A stretch of 64,000 nt of DNA from Hassallia byssoidea VB512170 (GCF_000817785.2 NZ_JTCM02000013.1:33670-97669); one strand, 5' to 3'; positions 16,686 to 26,405 are shown, numbered from the stretch's first letter. Numbers and translations: made by a program. The notes: generated by a model from the letters alone, not told the origin.

Positions 16686-17805
16686 GAGAATACCTCTGTT
16701 GTTCGACCAAATTTAAAAGTTCTTGTGTAGTCAAGCTGCGTTTTTTCTGAACTGACTGCTGTCGCACTGCATCCAAGACAGATTTTGTTTCTTCTGAGTT
16801 CAGGCTAATACCGTGCTGCTGAAGTAAATTAGATACCAAATGACGACCAGAATGTTTGCCTAAAACCAAACGTCGCTCCCAACCTACTTCTTCGGGGGCA
16901 AATGGTTCGTAGGTGATAGGATTTTGTAGGACACCGTGAGCGTGAATACCGGATTCGTGAGCAAAAGTGTTGTCACCAACGATCGCTTTCCAAGGAGGTA
17001 CGCTGCAACCTGATGCTGATGCCACAAGTCGGGAAAGTTCCAACAACCTAGGTGTATCAATGCCCAAATCAACATTATGGATGCGCTTCATCCCCATGAC
17101 AACTTCTTCTAAAGCTGCATTTCCGGCTCTTTCACCCAACCCGTTGACTGTGGTATTTACTGATAACGCACCAGCTTTTATACCAGATAAAGCGTTAGCA
17201 GTCGCTAAACCAAAATCATTATGAGTGTGGATTTCCACGGGAATCATCAAAGCATTCACCAATCGCTTTACTTTGGTGAAAGTTCCGAATGGTTCGAGAA
17301 TCCCGACGGTATCGCAGAAGCGAAAGCGAGATGCACCCCACTCTTGAGCATAAAGCGCGACATCTAAAAGAAAGTTATCATCGGCTCTAGATGAATCTTC
17401 GCCTCCGACTGCAACCCAAAGACCTTTATCAACGGCGAAGCTGATAGAATCTCTCAATTGTTGCAAAGTTACCCGCCACTGACCGTGAAATTTTGCGGCA
17501 ATTTGAATTCCGGAGACGGGAATCGAAATATGCACTCGTTGCAAACCACAAGCCATAGAAGCTTGAATATCTGAGATAACAGCGCGGTTCCAGCCTAATA
17601 GTTTGGCTTGCAAACCCATATTATTAATTATAGATATAGCGCGTATTTCTTCCTCGCCCATCGCCGGAATTCCGACTTCTAATTCCTGAACACCCATTGC
17701 ATCCAAAAATTTGGCGATCGCTACTTTCTCTTCTAAATTGAAAGCAACACCTGCCGCTTGCTCACCGTCACGCAGCGTCGTGTCATTAATGATGACTTGA
17801 TTCAT
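16672..17805 (-). CDS. nifV: Homocitrate synthase NifV
   Basis: Condenses acetyl-CoA and 2-oxoglutarate into homocitrate, the organic ligand of FeMo-cofactor. The 377-aa protein has the DRE-TIM family motif NDTTLRDGEQAAGV at residues 6-19, the metal-binding HTHND (in VEIHTHNDFGLA) and the GLGERAGNAALEE loop. The C-terminal region contains HESGIHAHGV and LGKHSGRH. It is complete and heads the nifVZT operon. The 391-bp upstream gap separates it from a DUF2949 gene and probably holds its promoter. Confidence 0.95.
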   Translation of the reverse strand: MNQVIINDTTLRDGEQAAGVAFNLEEKVAIAKFLDAMGVQELEVGIPAMGEEEIRAISIINNMGLQAKLLGWNRAVISDIQASMACGLQRVHISIPVSGIQIAAKFHGQWRVTLQQLRDSISFAVDKGLWVAVGGEDSSRADDNFLLDVALYAQEWGASRFRFCDTVGILEPFGTFTKVKRLVNALMIPVEIHTHNDFGLATANALSGIKAGALSVNTTVNGLGERAGNAALEEVVMGMKRIHNVDLGIDTPRLLELSRLVASASGCSVPPWKAIVGDNTFAHESGIHAHGVLQNPITYEPFAPEEVGWERRLVLGKHSGRHLVSNLLQQHGISLNSEETKSVLDAVRQQSVQKKRSLTTQELLNLVEQQRYSHAAG

Positions 17806-18196
17806 ATCTAATATCCTCTTAGGAATCTTTCCTAATACCCTTTGTTGATTGCGGTGCTACTTTTCAAAGAATTCCTGGTAATGGCTGTTTATGCTCGACG
17901 GTAAATGCTGAAAAATATCACATTTCATATTTTTCCATTATTAACCGAATACCAACAGCACATCTGTATGAGATAGAACGAAAAAAGGGTATAAATTACA
18001 AATTCTTTATTTCCGTAGGATACTTTATTGGTTCTAGCAGCAGGTAGCTAATACAGCTACTAGCAATTGCCGGACAAACTTGATGCTAATTCCAGCTAAG
18101 AAAGTGAAAATCATTGCAAAATCCTCATGTAGTTCCAAAGTTTTGGCATTTAGGGTAGACAATTCCGATGGCTATAAGTTAAAGAGCGAAAGTTTC
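17806..18196. other. Noncoding gap upstream of nifV
   Basis: 391 bp with no supportable gene. It is A+T-rich and should contain the nifV promoter, read on the minus strand. I looked for a GTA-N8-TAC NtcA site and found none that fits well. Confidence 0.5.
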
Positions 18197-18394
18197 CTAA
18201 ATTTGGTTTTCCAGCCAATCAAAAATTCTTTCTAATTGCTCTAGGTCTACTAAACCATATTGCCAAAGAAGCATCGGTAAGGGACCTCTATCTAATTCCC
18301 GATGTCGCAGTGCCACAGCGATATCGGCAGTCGTAAGCGAAAGTTCTTGATGCAAAAAATTGATAAATTTTGTATCGCTGCGAGCTACCATCAT
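18197..18394 (-). CDS. DUF2949 family small protein
   Basis: A 65-aa protein matching the cyanobacterial DUF2949 pattern (FINFLHQELSLTTADIAVALRH, RGPLPMLLWQYGLVDLEQLERIFDWLE). The function is unknown. Its place between cysE/nifP, the Asr1405-type gene and nifV matches the order I recall from Anabaena PCC 7120 (alr1404-asr1405-asr1406-nifV), so it is probably a conserved companion of this nif locus. Confidence 0.75.
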   Translation of the reverse strand: MMVARSDTKFINFLHQELSLTTADIAVALRHRELDRGPLPMLLWQYGLVDLEQLERIFDWLENQI

Positions 18395-18562
18395 CGAAAA
18401 TTCAACTCCTTCACCGAATAAAGAATTAAAAATTTGAAATTAAAAGTCAAGTTTGATAATTTCACCTTTTTAATCACTGGGATATGTGGAAAAATGTTCA
18501 TTTTTAACAGATTGAATAACAGCGAAATGTATGCTATTTTTCTGCTAAAATTGTCCGGATAC

Positions 18563-18820
18563 TCAGTAATTATCGCTGTAATTCCAGCAACGCTCTAACC
18601 AGTGAACTAACTCGTGACGTGAAGCAACAAATTGCATCACGATACTACGCACAAGAATCGCGGTTATACAACTATTTACTTGTACCCGCAAAGAACCATC
18701 AGCCGGACAAGAACAAGGAATCATTAACTCTTGTAAACGGTGATGAATTCGCCAGCGATCGCATAAAGGAATTTGCAAAATCTGATCGCCTAAAGCATCG
18801 GAATTACTACAAGGTGGCAT
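18563..18820 (-). CDS. Asr1405/Asl0597 family protein
   Basis: 85 aa from the ATG at 18820. The open frame continues upstream to 18919, but there it only translates a G/C repeat (PCPPCPPVSPSPC). The core reads LGDQILQIPLCDRWRIHHRLQELMIPCSCPADGSLRVQV. The PCSC motif and other cysteines could bind metal, but this is speculative. The family name comes from Anabaena Asr1405, which sits at the corresponding place in the nifV locus. The function is unknown. Confidence 0.75.
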   Translation of the reverse strand: MPPCSNSDALGDQILQIPLCDRWRIHHRLQELMIPCSCPADGSLRVQVNSCITAILVRSIVMQFVASRHELVHWLERCWNYSDNY

Positions 18821-18824
18821 AGTT

Positions 18825-18966
18825 AGGGATTGGGGAGAGGGGGGGAGGGGGAGACAGGGAGAGGGGGAGACAGGGGGACAAGGGGGACAAGGGAGACAAA
18901 AAGGAGAATAAACATTCACTATTGACTCTTGACCATTGACTCTTGACTCTTGACTCTTGACTCTTA
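18825..18966. repeat. G-rich and TTGACTC tandem repeat spacer
   Basis: GGGGGAGACAGG-type repeats (18829-18900) are followed by tandem TTGACTC heptamers (18918-18966). The spacer lies between the nifP/cysE and Asr1405-type genes. Confidence 0.75.
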
Positions 18967-18967
18967 A

Positions 18968-19714
18968 CTATTGACTATTAACTTTTGACTGATGATTTTT
19001 GAGAATTTGCAATTCTTTTTCAAGTTGCTCGATGCGAGAGAGCAAAGTGTGCATTACCGACGCTTCGACATCGGGTAACTTTCCATGTTCTAAGGGGGAG
19101 AGGGTTTCTTCCTTTTTGCGGCTCCGGGTGCGTCCGGGAATTCCCACGACGGTACAATCTGAAGAGACATCGCGCAAAACAACCGAACCGGCGCCGACAC
19201 GCACGCGATCGCCAATTTGAATATTACCTAAAATTTTCGCACCCGCACCCACCACAACGTTTTTGCCTAAAGTGGGATGGCGTTTACCTTCTTCTTTTCC
19301 AGTACCGCCAAGAGTCACATCTTGGTAAATCAGCGTATAATCTCCGACAATGGCAGTTTCGCCAATCACAACGCCCATACCGTGGTCGATAAATACACCT
19401 TTGCCAATCTTTGCACCTGGGTGAATTTCAATTCCGGTGAAAAACCGCCCAAAATGTGAAATCAAACGCGGAATGAAACTTACTCCCCGACAGTGCAACC
19501 AGTGAGCAAGACGATGCAAACAAAGTGCATGTAATCCTGGGTAGCAAAACAGCACTTCCAGCCAATTACGTGCCGCCGGATCGCGCTCAAAGATAATGCG
19601 AAAATCACTCAATATCGGCTCAAAAAAAGCTCTAGAAAGCAGACTTTTCCGCAAGTCGGTATTCGTATAATCCGGCGTGGGTGAATTTTTAATACTGTCC
19701 AAAAGCTGTTGCAT
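18968..19714 (-). CDS. nifP: Serine O-acetyltransferase (NifP/CysE)
   Basis: Acetylates serine to O-acetylserine, the precursor of cysteine, supporting the sulfur demand of Fe-S cluster synthesis. The 248-aa protein has the CysE N-terminal helical region ([29 protein letters not shown]). A left-handed beta-helix follows ([40 protein letters not shown]). It ends in a helical tail. Its position upstream of nifV supports the name nifP, but the sequence alone cannot distinguish nifP from housekeeping cysE. Confidence 0.88.
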   Translation of the reverse strand: MQQLLDSIKNSPTPDYTNTDLRKSLLSRAFFEPILSDFRIIFERDPAARNWLEVLFCYPGLHALCLHRLAHWLHCRGVSFIPRLISHFGRFFTGIEIHPGAKIGKGVFIDHGMGVVIGETAIVGDYTLIYQDVTLGGTGKEEGKRHPTLGKNVVVGAGAKILGNIQIGDRVRVGAGSVVLRDVSSDCTVVGIPGRTRSRKKEETLSPLEHGKLPDVEASVMHTLLSRIEQLEKELQILKNHQSKVNSQ

Positions 19715-19802
19715 CGGTACTGTCTGAGTAAAAGAGCCGTGTGCTGTTTTTATGCTTATAGCAGGCGACTCTAAATAGGGCAGTGCATCCGATGCGTATT
19801 GG

Positions 19803-19935
19803 ATTTATTGAATTGATTAAGCTTGTACTCATAACCCCAAACCCCGACTTAAGGGAAATTTAAAATTTCCTTTGGGGTAGGGGTGCTAGTATTTTAGGAT
19901 AGGGGTACTAGTATTTATGGGTAGGGGAGTAAGTA
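19803..19935. repeat. Noncoding dispersed repeat, left inverted copy
   Basis: Starts ATTTATTGAATTGATTAAGC, continues through TTGTACTC and a TTTAAATT palindrome, and ends with two TACTAGTATTT-type units. A diverged copy in opposite orientation lies at 22480-22616. The two bracket the oxidoreductase and the mazEF-like pair. Confidence 0.65.
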
Positions 19936-20325
19936 TTTCTGCACTCAATCTGATGCTTCTTTAATGTAAGGCTGAGTAAGCATTTCTGCAAAATATTTTC
20001 TGAAAATTTCACTTGTACTCATCTTCACTGAAAGATGAAGTATTCGCCTTAAAAATAAAACTTCTGTATATCGAGTTACTAAATATATCCTATTATTCAA
20101 GTCAGGAAAAAACGACTTTCTTTATTTTCTTTTAGGCTTCTGTTGTCTGTATGTACAAATACCATTTAAAATCTCATCGCCGCATCTGCTGAAGGGAAGA
20201 GGGGGGAGGAGGGACAGGGGGGACAGGGGGGGACAGGGGGAGCAGGGGGAGCAGGGGGAGAAATTCTCCCTTGTCTTCCTTGTCTCCCTTGTCTTCCTTG
20301 TCTCCTTGTCCCCTTGTCTCCTCCT
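19936..20325. other. Gap with no gene, G-rich repeat at its right end
   Basis: 19936-20190 shows no supportable gene. From 20195 to 20325 there is a purine-rich tract (GGGGGGACAGG units) followed by its pyrimidine complement (CTTGTCTCC units). These could form a hairpin just downstream of the oxidoreductase gene. Confidence 0.6.
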
Positions 20326-21270
20326 CTAGCCGATCGCGATCGCAATTTTCCCCACAGTTCGACCGCTTTCGCTGTAAGTATGCGCTGCTGCTAACTCATT
20401 TAAAGGAAATGTGCGATCGATTACAGTTCGCATTTTGCCAGCTTCGACTAAATCCTTAAGGTAAGTAAAGTCCTCAGTGTTGGAATTGAGAAGAATGAAT
20501 TTGGCTTTTTTACCAGGAATCAACGCAGTCAAAGCACCTTGCACAAAAGTATCAGGACTTGGTAGTGTAGTTATGTAAATACCGTTAGGTTTAAGAACTT
20601 CTTTGCAGCTAGAAAACGATTCTTTCGCCACCGCATCAAAGATAATATCGTATCTGGCAGCATCTTGAGTGAAATTTTGTTGCTTGTAATCAATCAAGCG
20701 ATCGGCTCCCAAAGACTTCACCAAATCAAAGTTTTTGCTACTACAAACAGCCGTCACCTCCGCTCCGAAAATCTTCGCAAGTTGCACCGCAAAAACGCCT
20801 ACACCACCCGAAGCACCATTTATCAAGACGCTTTGTAAAGGTTGGATGTTTCCCAAATCTCGCAAAGCTTGCAACGCAGTCCCCGCTGCCACAGGTAAAG
20901 AAGCTGCTTCTTCAAACGTCATATTCGCCGGTTTGATTGCCGCAACTTTTTCAGGAACAGCAGCGTATTCTGCATAAGCACCACCGAAAGCTGCGCTTAA
21001 GCAACCATAAATCAAATCTCCCGGTTTGAAGCGCGTGACAGCAGAACCAACTTCTACCACTTCACCCGACAAATCAAACCCCAAAATCTTCGGGAAAGAA
21101 TAACCCGTAATCAATTGCAACATTCCTTGGCGGATTTTCCAATCAACCGGATTAACACTAGCAGCGTGAACCTTCACCAGCAACTGATCTGATTTGATTT
21201 TCGGTGTTGGTAAATCCTCATACTGCAAAACATCAGCCGAACCATAACCACGAATAGCGATCGCTTTCAT
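20326..21270 (-). CDS. NAD(P)-dependent alcohol dehydrogenase / quinone oxidoreductase (MDR family)
   Basis: 314 aa from the ATG at 21270, which has a GGAGGG ribosome-binding site. The frame opens at 21300, but the ten extra residues are unlike the family. This is a zinc-free medium-chain dehydrogenase of the quinone oxidoreductase type: KVHAASVNPVDWKIRQG, the ILGFDLSGEVVEVG block, the nucleotide-binding GASGGVGVFAVQLAKIFGAEV and the C-terminal GRTVGKIAIAIG. It reduces an unknown quinone or enone. It lies with a broken toxin-antitoxin pair inside the inverted-repeat-bounded segment. Confidence 0.85.
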   Translation of the reverse strand: MKAIAIRGYGSADVLQYEDLPTPKIKSDQLLVKVHAASVNPVDWKIRQGMLQLITGYSFPKILGFDLSGEVVEVGSAVTRFKPGDLIYGCLSAAFGGAYAEYAAVPEKVAAIKPANMTFEEAASLPVAAGTALQALRDLGNIQPLQSVLINGASGGVGVFAVQLAKIFGAEVTAVCSSKNFDLVKSLGADRLIDYKQQNFTQDAARYDIIFDAVAKESFSSCKEVLKPNGIYITTLPSPDTFVQGALTALIPGKKAKFILLNSNTEDFTYLKDLVEAGKMRTVIDRTFPLNELAAAHTYSESGRTVGKIAIAIG

Positions 21271-21315
21271 AAATTTCCCTCCTGCAACCTTCAAAAACAT
21301 TTTGTAAAAGTCTTG

Positions 21316-21772
21316 TTAAAGCCCAAAAGTGTAGCGAAGCGCAGCATCAACACAAAGCATATCCGACCAAACACCAATAGTCCGATCAATTTCTACATCA
21401 AGAACAGTCACAAGATTGTCGGTCATAATAACTGAGTCTGTTAGTAATCCTGTTTGTTGCCCTTCTGGAGTTGCTAGCTGCACTAACACTCGGCTAGGAT
21501 GTCCTGCACGAGCAAAATTGCTGGTAATCATAGCCACAATGGTCTGCGGTAAATTAGTCCCCAAACGATCTGCCTGAACAACCAAAGCGGGAGCGAGTCC
21601 TTCCCTAGACAAATGGGGACAGCCTTCATCAAAAATATTCGTGAAGGATCGAGGATCTACAAAACAAGGCTGTCCCCAAATGCCTGTGGGTTGTTGCAGG
21701 ACGACGTTTAGCAGTTCGGAGATTTGAATCTGGAAAGAAAACCAGTACCACGTCTCCACGGCTATAAGGCAT
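21316..21772 (-). pseudogene. PemK/MazF-type toxin gene disrupted by a MITE
   Basis: Two halves of one gene lie in different frames. The N-terminal part (MPYSRGDVVLVFFPDSNLRTAKRRP) starts at 21772. The rest (PALVVQADRLGTNLPQTIVA onward) is read downstream to 21316. Joined, they give a complete mRNA interferase-like protein of about 115 aa with the RRPALVV motif intact. The halves are separated by 109 bp (21589-21697) that match the MITE family described at 34792. Because 109 is not a multiple of three, the toxin is frameshifted and presumably dead. The antitoxin gene just upstream is intact. Confidence 0.82.
21589..21697 (+). mobile_element. MITE copy inserted in a mazF-like gene
   Basis: Begins GGGAGCGAGTCC, then has an inverted repeat CAAATGGGGACAGCCTT / AAGGCTGTCCCCAAATG, and ends GTGGGTTGTTGC. 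The ends match the copies at 34792-34930 and, reversed, at 63877 onward. This copy is internally shorter. Removing it restores the mazF reading frame. Confidence 0.8.
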
Positions 21773-21992
21773 CGTAAGCTGCCATATCAGGACTATCCCA
21801 ATCTTGGGCAAAACTTTGCAGCCTAGCGCGTAAATTTGCGGCTTGTTCCTGATTGATACCGCGAGATGGCAAATCAACAGAACCAGATTTCGGAAGAAAA
21901 GTGACAATCACTCGCGCTTGATCTACATCGGTGGGAACTTGCAGCAATTCAACTTTGCCGTTTTGATAAATTCCTTCTACTGATTGCAACAT
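21762..21992 (-). CDS. Small antitoxin-like protein of a MazEF-type pair
   Basis: 76 aa. The first 33 residues (LQSVEGIYQNGKVELLQVPTDVDQARVIVTFLP) resemble the small beta-rich N-terminal domain of cyanobacterial antitoxins found next to MazF-like toxins. The C-terminal half is helical and probably binds the toxin. Its stop overlaps the start of the disrupted toxin gene by 11 bp, as is usual for toxin-antitoxin pairs. Confidence 0.65.
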   Translation of the reverse strand: MLQSVEGIYQNGKVELLQVPTDVDQARVIVTFLPKSGSVDLPSRGINQEQAANLRARLQSFAQDWDSPDMAAYDAL

Positions 21993-22954
21993 TGGTTTTA
22001 TTATTCAACGTCGGTTATGCCTAGCATAACTTTTACAACAAAAGTGAAACACTACAGATTTTATCTGTAAGTTTTTAGTGCAAGGCGATTATCCCAAATG
22101 CTTTTGAGCGCGATCGCCCGACAGAAATGCAAAATATCCGCATCGCTGCATCTCCCCACACAAGCGGCTTTGCGCCATCAAAACCCACTTTTATGTGCAA
22201 TTTAATCTCATTAACATTCCGACAAATCTTAAAAAAAAATAAACGGCATTTTTTCATTAAAAAAAATGATATTCTGTATACAGAATTGAATTTCGCAATT
22301 TTCTGGAGTAGTCCAGACAAGCCTACTCCAGATTTTCGCCCCTTAAATCTGCCATAAATGGTATTTGTTGATGCATTTAAGGGTAACTTGAGTACAACCT
22401 AAGAGAGATAAAAAAAAGCTAAAATTCTGCTTTAATCCTTATGAGGATTGGGTTAGAGTTGAGTACATCAAACCCCTGCACCCTCCTCCCTAAATACTAG
22501 TACCCCTATTGAAAAATACTAGTACCTAACCCCGAAAAAATTTTTTTGAAATCTCTAAACCCAGACGAGATGTAGGTTTGGATATTTTGAGTACAAGCAT
22601 AATTAATTCAATAAATTCTATTCAGAACAGCCGCTTCAACCTTCTTAAAAACGACTGCTATAAATCTTATATCGCCAATCACTAAGCGCTCCGACAACGA
22701 CAACAGCTTATTTTCCTCCCAGATAGAAGAGCGATTAGTGAGTGGAGGGATGAGATAGCACCATATCCTGTAAATAGAAGTCGCGGCTGTACAGACCAAG
22801 ATTCAAACGTTGACACACACCAGCCGACGTAAACCAGGGTTTTACAACCTTCGTCATTAGACAAAGTGAGTAGAAGACGCGACTTCAATTCTACAGGTAG
22901 TACTTCCATCTCCCACAGTGGCAGCCACAGTCCACCGATCCTTTGCGAGATTCA
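21993..22954. other. Long noncoding region upstream of nifB
   Basis: 962 bp with no supportable gene. It holds a hairpin CTGGAGTAG / CTACTCCAG (22302-22331), the right copy of the dispersed repeat (22480-22616), and 340 bp directly upstream of nifB that must contain the nif promoter. I could not identify a regulator site with confidence. Confidence 0.6.
22480..22616. repeat. Noncoding dispersed repeat, right inverted copy
   Basis: The reverse complement of this region reads ATTTATTGAATTAATTATGC, TTGTACTC, a poly-A/T palindrome, then TACTAGTATTT units. It is parallel to 19803-19935 but diverged. Confidence 0.65.
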
Positions 22955-24388
22955 ATGACACTACCGTCTACAGAAGTTATCAACACCACCGTCACAGAAC
23001 CAACCAAAGCAAAATCCGGTGGTTGCGGACGTAAGAGCGATACTAGCCACATCGTGGAAATGGACGAAAAGACCAAAGAGCGCATCGCCAAACATCCTTG
23101 TTATAGTGAAGATGCACATCATCACTACGCTAGGCTGCACGTTGCAGTTGCGCCGGCTTGTAACATTCAATGCAACTATTGCAATCGGAAATATGACTGC
23201 GCGAACGAAAGTCGTCCCGGAGTAGTTAGCGAATTGCTAACTCCCGAAGAAGCAGCACACAAAGCTTTGGTAATTGCAGGTAAGATTCCCCAAATGACAG
23301 TTGTGGGAATCGCCGGTCCTGGAGATCCACTAGCGAATCCAGAAAAGACCTTCCGCACATTTGAGTTGATTGCCGAACAAGCACCGGATATTAAGCTTTG
23401 TTTGTCAACCAACGGATTGATGCTTCCCGAATACGTGGATCGCATTAAACAACTAAATATCGATCACGTCACCATCACCATCAACATGGTGGACCCAGAA
23501 ATCGGCGAAAAGATTTATCCTTGGGTTCACTACAACCGCAAGCGCTACAGAGGTATTGAAGGAGTTAAGATTCTGCACGAAAAGCAGATGGAAGGACTCG
23601 ACGCTTTGAGAGAAGCTGACATCTTGTGCAAAGTCAACTCGGTGATGATTCCGGGAATCAATGACGAGCATTTGGTAGAAGTAAATAAAGTCATTCGTTC
23701 CAAAGGTGCATTTCTGCACAACATTATGCCGTTGATTTCTGCACCAGAACACGGCACACACTTCGGCTTAACCGGGCAGCGCGGTCCTACCCAAAAAGAA
23801 CTCAAGGCAGTTCAAGATGATTGCTCCGGCAACATGAAAATGATGCGCCATTGTCGTCAATGTCGTGCAGATGCGGTAGGATTATTAGGAGAAGACCGCA
23901 GCCAAGAATTTACCAAAGACAAAATCTTGGAAATAACACCTGAATACGACTTGAGCAAACGTCAAGAAGTCCACGAAGGAATTGAGAAATTCCAACAAGA
24001 AATCAAAGCAGCTAAAGAAAAAGCCAAAGCTGACAAGAAAGTTGCTAACAGTCCCAAAATCTTAGTTGCAGTTGCAACCAAAGGTAGCGGATTGGTAAAT
24101 CAACACTTCGGTCATGCGAAAGAATTCCAAATTTACGAAGTAGATGCAAACGAAGCTCGCTTTGTCAGCCATCGCAAAATAGACCACTTCTGCCAAGGTG
24201 GATATGGAGAAGAAGGCACACTAGAAAAAATTATTGAAGCGATCGCAGATTGCAAAGCGGTTTTAGTCTCCAAAATTGGCGAATGTCCCAAAGAAAAATT
24301 ACAAGCAGTCGGAATACAGACTGTTGAAAGCTACGACATCATCGAAAAAGTTGCTTTAGAGTTTTACCAGCAATGGAATAAAGGCTAG
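22955..24388 (+). CDS. nifB: Nitrogenase cofactor biosynthesis protein NifB
   Basis: A radical SAM enzyme that builds NifB-co, the 8Fe core precursor of FeMo-cofactor. I chose ATG 22955; a TTG at 22943 would add four residues. The 477-aa protein has an N-terminal SGGCG segment and the cluster motif C69-X3-C73-X2-C76 (CNIQCNYC). Other landmarks are [13 protein letters not shown] and the [15 protein letters not shown] block. A C-terminal NifX-like domain ([22 protein letters not shown]) follows. The gene is uninterrupted here, although nifB carries excision elements in some relatives. It is the first gene of the main nif operon. Confidence 0.97.
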   Translation: MTLPSTEVINTTVTEPTKAKSGGCGRKSDTSHIVEMDEKTKERIAKHPCYSEDAHHHYARLHVAVAPACNIQCNYCNRKYDCANESRPGVVSELLTPEEAAHKALVIAGKIPQMTVVGIAGPGDPLANPEKTFRTFELIAEQAPDIKLCLSTNGLMLPEYVDRIKQLNIDHVTITINMVDPEIGEKIYPWVHYNRKRYRGIEGVKILHEKQMEGLDALREADILCKVNSVMIPGINDEHLVEVNKVIRSKGAFLHNIMPLISAPEHGTHFGLTGQRGPTQKELKAVQDDCSGNMKMMRHCRQCRADAVGLLGEDRSQEFTKDKILEITPEYDLSKRQEVHEGIEKFQQEIKAAKEKAKADKKVANSPKILVAVATKGSGLVNQHFGHAKEFQIYEVDANEARFVSHRKIDHFCQGGYGEEGTLEKIIEAIADCKAVLVSKIGECPKEKLQAVGIQTVESYDIIEKVALEFYQQWNKG

Positions 24389-24482
24389 GGATTAGGGAGT
24401 AGGGAGTAGGGAGTAGGGAGTAGGGAATTTTCTCCCCACTTACCACTCACCACTCCCCACTCCCCACTCCCCATTCCCCTAA
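24389..24482. repeat. GGGAGTA / ACTCCCC hairpin repeat (nifB-fdxN spacer)
   Basis: Four tandem GGGAGTA units are followed by several ACTCCCC units, able to form a long stem. The same repeat fills the nifS-nifU spacer, and a variant precedes nifK. Confidence 0.8.
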
Positions 24483-24501
24483 TATAATAAGGAGAATAAT
24501 C

Positions 24502-24837
24502 ATGGCTTACAAAATTACCAGCCAATGTATTTCCTGCAAACTGTGTGCATCTGTATGTCCAGTTGGCGCAATTAAAATAATTGACGGAAACCACTGGATT
24601 GACCCCGACCTTTGCACAAACTGCGTTGATAGTGTTTATAGCGTGCCTCAATGTAAAGCAGGTTGTCCCACTTGCAACGGCTGCAAAAAACAGCCAAACG
24701 ATTACTGGGAATCATGGTTTGACACTTACAACAATATAGTCAAAAATCTCAAAAAAGAACCAGATTATTGGGAAACTTGGTTTAACTGTTATTCCCAAAA
24801 ATACTCCGAACAATTGCAAAAACTCAACAGCAAATAG
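24502..24837 (+). CDS. fdxN: Nif-associated 2[4Fe-4S] ferredoxin FdxN
   Basis: 111 aa with two 4Fe-4S binding regions: CISCKLCASVCPVGAI near the N-terminus, and a second, looser cluster region CTNCVDSVYSVPQCKAGCPTC. The C-terminal extension contains repeated DYWE(S/T)WF motifs. It is a low-potential ferredoxin thought to supply electrons for NifB or nitrogenase maturation. It has a strong ribosome-binding site (AAGGAG). The gene is intact, with no fdxN element. Confidence 0.93.
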   Translation: MAYKITSQCISCKLCASVCPVGAIKIIDGNHWIDPDLCTNCVDSVYSVPQCKAGCPTCNGCKKQPNDYWESWFDTYNNIVKNLKKEPDYWETWFNCYSQKYSEQLQKLNSK

Positions 24838-25106
24838 CTAGAATCAAAATATAACTTTTCCCTCATTGTATGAAGTGTGAAAAGTGAAATCACATCCTTT
24901 TTGCAACTAAAACACTTCATACAGCAATCCGCGCATCATTCCCTAGAACTCTCCCCATCTCTTTTCTTAGCGCCCTTCTCCTGTCGGAGACGCTGCGCGA
25001 ACGCGTCTTTGCGGTTCGTTTCTCTAATGCAAATAGGATTGCTACACCCCTAAAAACCCTCAATAAAAAGACAAATTTGCGAACCCGTCAAATTAACTAA
25101 AAAGCA

Positions 25107-26309
25107 ATGCAAAAGAACTGCATTTATCTGGATAACAACGCCACAACCAAAGTAGATCCAGAAGTAGTAGAGGCAATGATGCCCTACATGACAGATTTTT
25201 ACGGTAATCCTTCGAGTATGCACACCTTTGGTGGGCAAGTTGGTAAAGCCGTAAAACAAGCGCGTCAACAAGTTGCAGCCTTATTGGGAGCCGATGACTC
25301 AGAAATCATCTTCACCAGTTGCGGTACAGAAGGAGATAACGCTGCGATTCGTGCTGCATTGTTAGCGCAACCCGAAAAGCGTCACATCATCACCACCCAA
25401 GTTGAACATCCAGCAGTGCTAAATGTCTGCAAACAACTTGAAACTCAAGGTTACACCGTTACCTATTTATCGGTCAATGGTAAGGGACAGTTGGATCTAG
25501 ATGAACTAGAAGCTTCCCTGACCGGTAACACCGCTTTGGTGACAATTATGTACGCCAATAACGAAACCGGTGTAATTTTCCCAATTGAGCAAATTGGGTT
25601 GCGCGTCAAAGAGTATGGTGCTATATTTCATGTAGATGCGGTGCAAGCGGTTGGTAAAATCCCGCTAAACATGAAGACCAGCACCATAGATATGCTTACG
25701 ATGTCAGGTCATAAAATACACGCACCAAAAGGAATTGGCGTTCTGTATGTGCGACGCGGTGTGAGATTCCGTCCTTTCCTAATTGGTGGACAACAAGAAC
25801 GCGGACGCCGTTCAGGAACAGAAAACGTTCCGGGAATTATCGCCTTGGGCAAAGCTGCGGAACTGGAACTGTTACACTTAGAAGAGGCGACAAAAAGAGA
25901 AAGAAGATTGCGCGATCGCCTCGAACAAGCCATACTCACCAAAATCCCCGATTGCGAAGTGAACGGCGATCCAACGCAGAGATTACCCAACACCACCAAC
26001 ATCGGCTTCAAGTATATCGAAGGTGAAGCAATTCTCCTTTACTTAAACCAACACGGCATTTGTGCATCTTCCGGTTCTGCTTGTAGTTCTGGTTCTCTCG
26101 AACCGTCTCACGTTCTGCGAGCAATGGGCTTACCCTACACCATTTTACACGGCTCAATTCGCTTCAGCCTTTGCCGCTACACTACCGTTGCCGAAATTGA
26201 CCAAGTTATCGCAGTAATGCCCGATATTATCCAACGTCTGCGCGATATGTCACCCTTCAAAAACGATAAAGCAGATTGGTTGCAAGCACAAACACTCGCT
26301 CATCGCTAA
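25107..26309 (+). CDS. nifS: Cysteine desulfurase NifS
   Basis: A PLP enzyme that releases sulfur from cysteine for Fe-S cluster assembly on NifU. The 400-aa protein has the N-terminal IYLDNNATTKVDPEV, the PLP-binding lysine in SGHKIHAPKGIG and the catalytic cysteine in SSGSACSSGSLEPSHV. It lies between fdxN and nifU in the usual order. The 269-bp spacer before it includes a dispersed repeat (about 24960-25020). Confidence 0.97.
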   Translation: MQKNCIYLDNNATTKVDPEVVEAMMPYMTDFYGNPSSMHTFGGQVGKAVKQARQQVAALLGADDSEIIFTSCGTEGDNAAIRAALLAQPEKRHIITTQVEHPAVLNVCKQLETQGYTVTYLSVNGKGQLDLDELEASLTGNTALVTIMYANNETGVIFPIEQIGLRVKEYGAIFHVDAVQAVGKIPLNMKTSTIDMLTMSGHKIHAPKGIGVLYVRRGVRFRPFLIGGQQERGRRSGTENVPGIIALGKAAELELLHLEEATKRERRLRDRLEQAILTKIPDCEVNGDPTQRLPNTTNIGFKYIEGEAILLYLNQHGICASSGSACSSGSLEPSHVLRAMGLPYTILHGSIRFSLCRYTTVAEIDQVIAVMPDIIQRLRDMSPFKNDKADWLQAQTLAHR

Positions 26310-26312
26310 TTA

Positions 26313-26405
26313 CTAGGGAGTAGGGAATAAAGAGTAGGGAGTAGGAAAGAGTGAAGATTTTTCTTATATCTTGTCACCACTCCCCACTCCCCACTCCCCA
26401 CTCCC
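26313..26405. repeat. GGGAGTA / ACTCCCC hairpin repeat (nifS-nifU spacer)
   Basis: AGGGAGTAGGGAATA-type units are followed by four ACTCCCC units. This is the same kind of potential stem-loop as between nifB and fdxN. Confidence 0.75.

Noticed and set aside
18821..18919. N-terminal extension of the Asr1405-type protein
   Set aside because: The residues (Pro/Cys/Ser runs) come from a G/C repeat; ATG 18820 matches the family.
22955..24837. Excision elements in nifB or fdxN
   Set aside because: Both genes are full length with all cysteine motifs in order.
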